From Owenia fusiformis (lineage: Eukaryota; Annelida; Polychaeta; Sabellida; Oweniidae), in contig CAIIXF020000007.1 of the NCBI GenBank assembly GCA_903813345.2, forward strand, positions 23,361,564 to 23,425,563: a stretch of 64,000 nt of DNA. Reading direction: 5' to 3'. Positions 61,850 to 64,000 of this stretch are shown here, in pieces. The translations under genes were made by a program, and so were the position numbers. Numbering within the stretch: the stretch's first letter is position 1; each line of letters starts with the position of its first letter. Under the pieces are notes generated by a model. The model saw only the letters and a program-made list of their open reading frames with translations, had not been told where the DNA came from and searched no databases.

Positions 61850-62305
61850 TTACAAGTATATTAATGTTATCCTATATACATTTGTCGTTGCAGGACCACA
61901 TAGACAAACTACAATTAATGTTATTCCTATATACATTGTTGCAGGACCACATAGACTAACTACAATTAATGTTTTTTCCTATATACGTTGTTACAGGACC
62001 ACATAGACAAACTACAATTGATTTTATTCCTTTATTTGTTGTTACAGGACCACATAGACAAACTACAATTGATTTTATTCCTTTATTTGTTGTTACAGGA
62101 CCACATAGACAAACTACAATTGATTTTATTCCTTTATTTGTTGGTACAGGACCACATAGACAAACTGCAATTAATGTTATTCCTATATACGTTGTTGCAG
62201 GACCACACAGACAAACTACAATTGATTTGCATTATGTAATTACTCTATCTATCGTTACAAGATCACATATAGATACTGAAAATGAGAATATATTTGTTGT
62301 TGTAG
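61850..62305 (+). repeat. Tandem array of 3' splice sites plus exon 4 start (eight upstream copies)
   Basis: The unit is 51 bp: GACCACATAGACAAACTACA, ATTGATTTTATTCC and TTTATTTGTTGTTACAG. Exon-like starts fall at 61894, 61945, 61997, 62048, 62099, 62150 and 62201 (spacing 51, 52, 51, 51, 51, 51). A degenerate copy at about 62261 is followed by the genuine exon at 62306. Each has a pyrimidine-rich tract and AG before GACCACA. Because 51 is divisible by three, copies 61997-62201 share one open frame (repeating DHIDKLQLILFLYLLLQ) ending at TAA 62237-62239. The two leftmost copies stop at TAG-ACTAA-type changes (GAC TAA), and the degenerate one at TGA. The frame at 61969-62505 is a shadow. Confidence 0.92.
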
Positions 62306-62400
62306 GACCACATAGACCGATTACAATTGATGTACAATACGGGTTATGGTCTCTCACTCGTGTCCCTTGTTATAGCTATCATAATCATGCTTTATTTCAA
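62306..62400 (+). CDS. PTH-receptor-like class B GPCR, exon 4 (TM1)
   Basis: 95 nt, phase 0 in and phase 2 out. It starts DHIDRLQLMYNTGYG and continues LSLVSLVIAIIIMLYF, matching the family's FDRL..IYTVGYSxSLxSLxxAxxIL.YF in TM1. The acceptor is TTGTTGTTGTAG (62304-62305) and the donor CAA|GTAAGT. The first eight codons are repeated in the upstream array with Lys for Arg in the DRL position. Only this copy continues into TM1. The true exon ends in two bases of a codon completed by exon 5 (AA+A, Lys). Confidence 0.92.
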
Positions 62401-63134
62401 GTAAGTAAATGTGTAATGTGGATGTTAACAAATGTTATCGTTGCAATGGTCCAATCTCAAACTACATCAAACGATAACTTCACATACGAGACAACATGTG
62501 TGTAACGAATCAATCTAAAGACTAGTAATATGGCAATAAATGTAGTAATAATCATAGATTGCAACATTTAAAAATATTCAGCCAGCCTAATGACATGTAT
62601 CTGTTTACATCAGCTAACGAGGATTGATGTATTAACAATCAAATTGATAACTGTCTCCATAAATGTCGTTTTATTGTTTAATTCATACTTATTTTAATAA
62701 AGTAGAAAATTAATAATGCATTTTTATGACGTTTACATAGCTGTACGATAATTTAATATGTCAACCAGTATTCTTTATATAACATTGGATCTAGGGTCCA
62801 ATGTCCTCTGCATAGCATGGTTAAGTAGACAAGTGTTTGTAACCCCCGGCACACTCGTTTTATTCACCACATTTCGTCACGCATTACAAACTCATAGGTC
62901 AGAACTTTTTCATTGTATTCTAAAACACTTCAGAATCTGTAAGAATAGCATGTAATGTCACATATTCCTTTCATTGGAGGAATCTCCTTACAGATAAATA
63001 GAATATCTCAACCGAATAATCTACCAGAAGAATGAAGTGCAAATTCCTTTCATTTTAAGAAACTCTACAGTCAGAAACACAGAACATACCAAAATGGAAC
63101 AAGAGAAATGAAATATATATGCCTGTCATTTCAG
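62401..63134 (+). other. Receptor intron 4, ending in a decayed acceptor array
   Basis: 734 bp. The 65-codon frame at 62758-62955 is not supported as an exon. From 62967 onward it carries diverged copies of the exon 5 acceptor region (separate entry). Confidence 0.6.
62967..63134 (+). repeat. Decayed tandem copies of the exon 5 acceptor region
   Basis: Two imperfect copies precede the real one. CCTTTCATTGGAGGAATCTC lies at 62967, CCTTTCATTTTAAGAAACTC at 63046, and the genuine CCTGTCATTTCAGAAAACTC at 63122; the period is 76-79 bp. Downstream words also align: AAACACAGAACATACC against AAACACAGTACATATC, and AGAATGAA against AGAAATGAA. The AG acceptor is degraded in both upstream copies (GGAGG, TTAAG). 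By eye the similarity is ~65-75%, so this array is less certain than the other two. Confidence 0.55.
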
Positions 63135-63303
63135 AAAACTCCATTGCCAGAGAAACACAGTACATATCAACTTGTTCCTATCATTTAGCCTAAGAGCTGC
63201 TGTGTCAATATTCAAAGACAATGCTATGGAAAACGGTGCCTTCTTTCCAAATGATTTTCATATCAACCCATATGGCAGACGTGTCTTCAACCCAAATATA
63301 TCA
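63135..63303 (+). CDS. PTH-receptor-like class B GPCR, exon 5 (TM2 and first extracellular loop)
   Basis: 169 nt, phase 2 in and phase 0 out. It encodes KLHCQRNTVHINLFLSFSLR then AAVSIFKDNAMENGAFF. The family has LHCTRNxIHxHxFLSFxLRA here; the His in VHINLF is the conserved TM2 His. RAAVSIFKD strongly resembles the RAVSIFVKD of parathyroid hormone receptors. It differs from what I recall of CRF, PDF and calcitonin-type receptors, and is the main reason for the subtype call. The remaining ~25 residues form extracellular loop 1, of moderate length like vertebrate PTH receptors. The acceptor is TGTCATTTCAG and the donor TCA|GTATGT. Confidence 0.92.
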
Positions 63304-63664
63304 GTATGTATAGCATAGTATCAATATATTACAATTCGTCACAATTGTCTATAAGGATGTTATTCAAGAAGATTAAAAGCTAAAATTTCATCTTGAATTG
63401 AATCGAAATAAATCAAAGTAAAAGTAGGATTGGCTTTTATAAAGTTGCATTTTAACTTAGATACACCTTTTTGGCAAACTATGGAAATGCATGTTGGGCC
63501 CCTCCCCAAGCATCCACAATGAATATTGTTTTGAAATTTCCGAATCAGTAAAAGATAAGCTATATGCCCATTCACGTGCTTTTGAAAATAAATTATTTGT
63601 ATATTCATAAACATGGCATAACGCAAGGATATTATCTTATGTGTAGTGATATATTTCATTTCAG
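63304..63664 (+). other. Receptor intron 5
   Basis: 361 bp, GTATGT to ATTTCATTTCAG. The minus-strand frame 63360-63707 spans it and is a shadow. No tandem acceptor copies are seen. Confidence 0.65.
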
Positions 63665-63821
63665 CACTGGGAATGTAAACTGCTGTTCTCCATCCTGCAT
63701 TATTCATTGGCAGCGAACTATATGTGGATCTTTGTCGAGGCTCTTTACCTCCACATGCTTATATTTGTCAGTGTCTTTTCTGACAGGCATGGTATCAAGT
63801 GGTACGTCGTCATCGGATGGT
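63665..63821 (+). CDS. PTH-receptor-like class B GPCR, exon 6 (TM3 to start of TM4)
   Basis: 157 nt, phase 0 in and phase 1 out (TGG T|GTAAGT). It encodes HWECKLLFSILHYSLAANYM then WIFVEALYLHMLIFVSVFSD and GIKWYVVIGW. The Cys of WECK is the TM3 residue that pairs with extracellular loop 2. W.FVEALYLH holds the class B TM3 Glu and Tyr of the conserved polar network. IKWYVVIGW begins TM4. The gene continues beyond the window: TM4-TM7 and the tail need more exons to the right. Confidence 0.93.
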
Positions 63822-64000
63822 GTAAGTTTTTAATCTTTAGCTATAGCACATTTTAGCATATTTTGAGAATACCGAAAGTGATGTTTCCTACGTCCGATGA
63901 TCCGACCATGATTAAGAATTTATTCAATATTGAAGCAAATGTCAGAGTTTTCCTCCGAGGGTATCTCTCAGACGCTTGTTTAAGTGTGGGATAAGTATTT
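63822..64000 (+). other. Start of receptor intron 6
   Basis: It begins GTAAGTTTTT. No further exon is present before the window ends. Confidence 0.7.

Noticed and set aside
61969-62505. 178-codon plus-strand frame with repeated VTGPHRQTTIDFIPLF
   Set aside because: It is another frame of the 51-bp acceptor array and runs over exon 4 in the wrong frame; the receptor frame there encodes TM1.
63360-63707. 115-codon minus-strand frame
   Set aside because: Antisense to intron 5 and exon 6 of the receptor.

Overview
The window looks like AT-rich, intron-rich invertebrate nuclear DNA, most likely from a mollusc or another lophotrochozoan. The reasons are long introns with consensus GT/AG ends, a CR1/L2-type LINE, Tc1 and mariner remnants, many short inverted-repeat elements, and a parathyroid-hormone-receptor-like class B GPCR of invertebrate type. 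No species can be named from the sequence alone. Coding density is very low; only two host genes are supported, and most listed open frames are chance or transposon-derived.

Layout. 1-1907 is the 3' part of a broken non-LTR retrotransposon. 5136-7247 is a two-exon host gene: ankyrin repeats are spliced in phase to a chymotrypsin-fold-like domain that keeps candidate His and Asp but has Gly at the Ser position. 7553-9152 is a degenerate Tc1-like element. 10.8-24.6 kb is a repeat-rich belt. It holds a dispersed family ending in TACACTCCCCTCC, and four foldback-like elements, each built from its own short word. 27.7-29.7 kb and 32.1-33.2 kb hold mariner-type elements with long inverted repeats and truncated transposases; the first is nested in another element. 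33-45 kb is mostly non-coding with dispersed repeats, plus a possible CRE/CCAAT/TATA promoter near 35.35 kb.

45944-63821 carries six consecutive exons of a secretin-family receptor (plus strand, 260 codons, all junction phases compatible). They cover the hormone-binding ectodomain with all six cysteines, then TM1 to about TM4. The signal-peptide exon lies upstream and was not identified; the C-terminal half lies beyond the right edge.

The most unusual signal is inside this receptor gene. Exon 2 and exon 4 are each preceded by tandem arrays (71-bp and 51-bp units). Each unit repeats the 3' splice site plus the first ~40 or ~25 bases of the same exon. A third, decayed array seems to precede exon 5. 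Every upstream acceptor checked leads to an early stop, so only the last unit of each array gives the seven-helix receptor. In the exon 2 array a TGG-to-TGA change in the conserved Cys-Trp-Pro both closes the frame and creates a CTGAC branch-point consensus 30 nt before the next acceptor. The arrays could be neutral slippage products, or a device that tunes splicing or makes a soluble receptor ectodomain.
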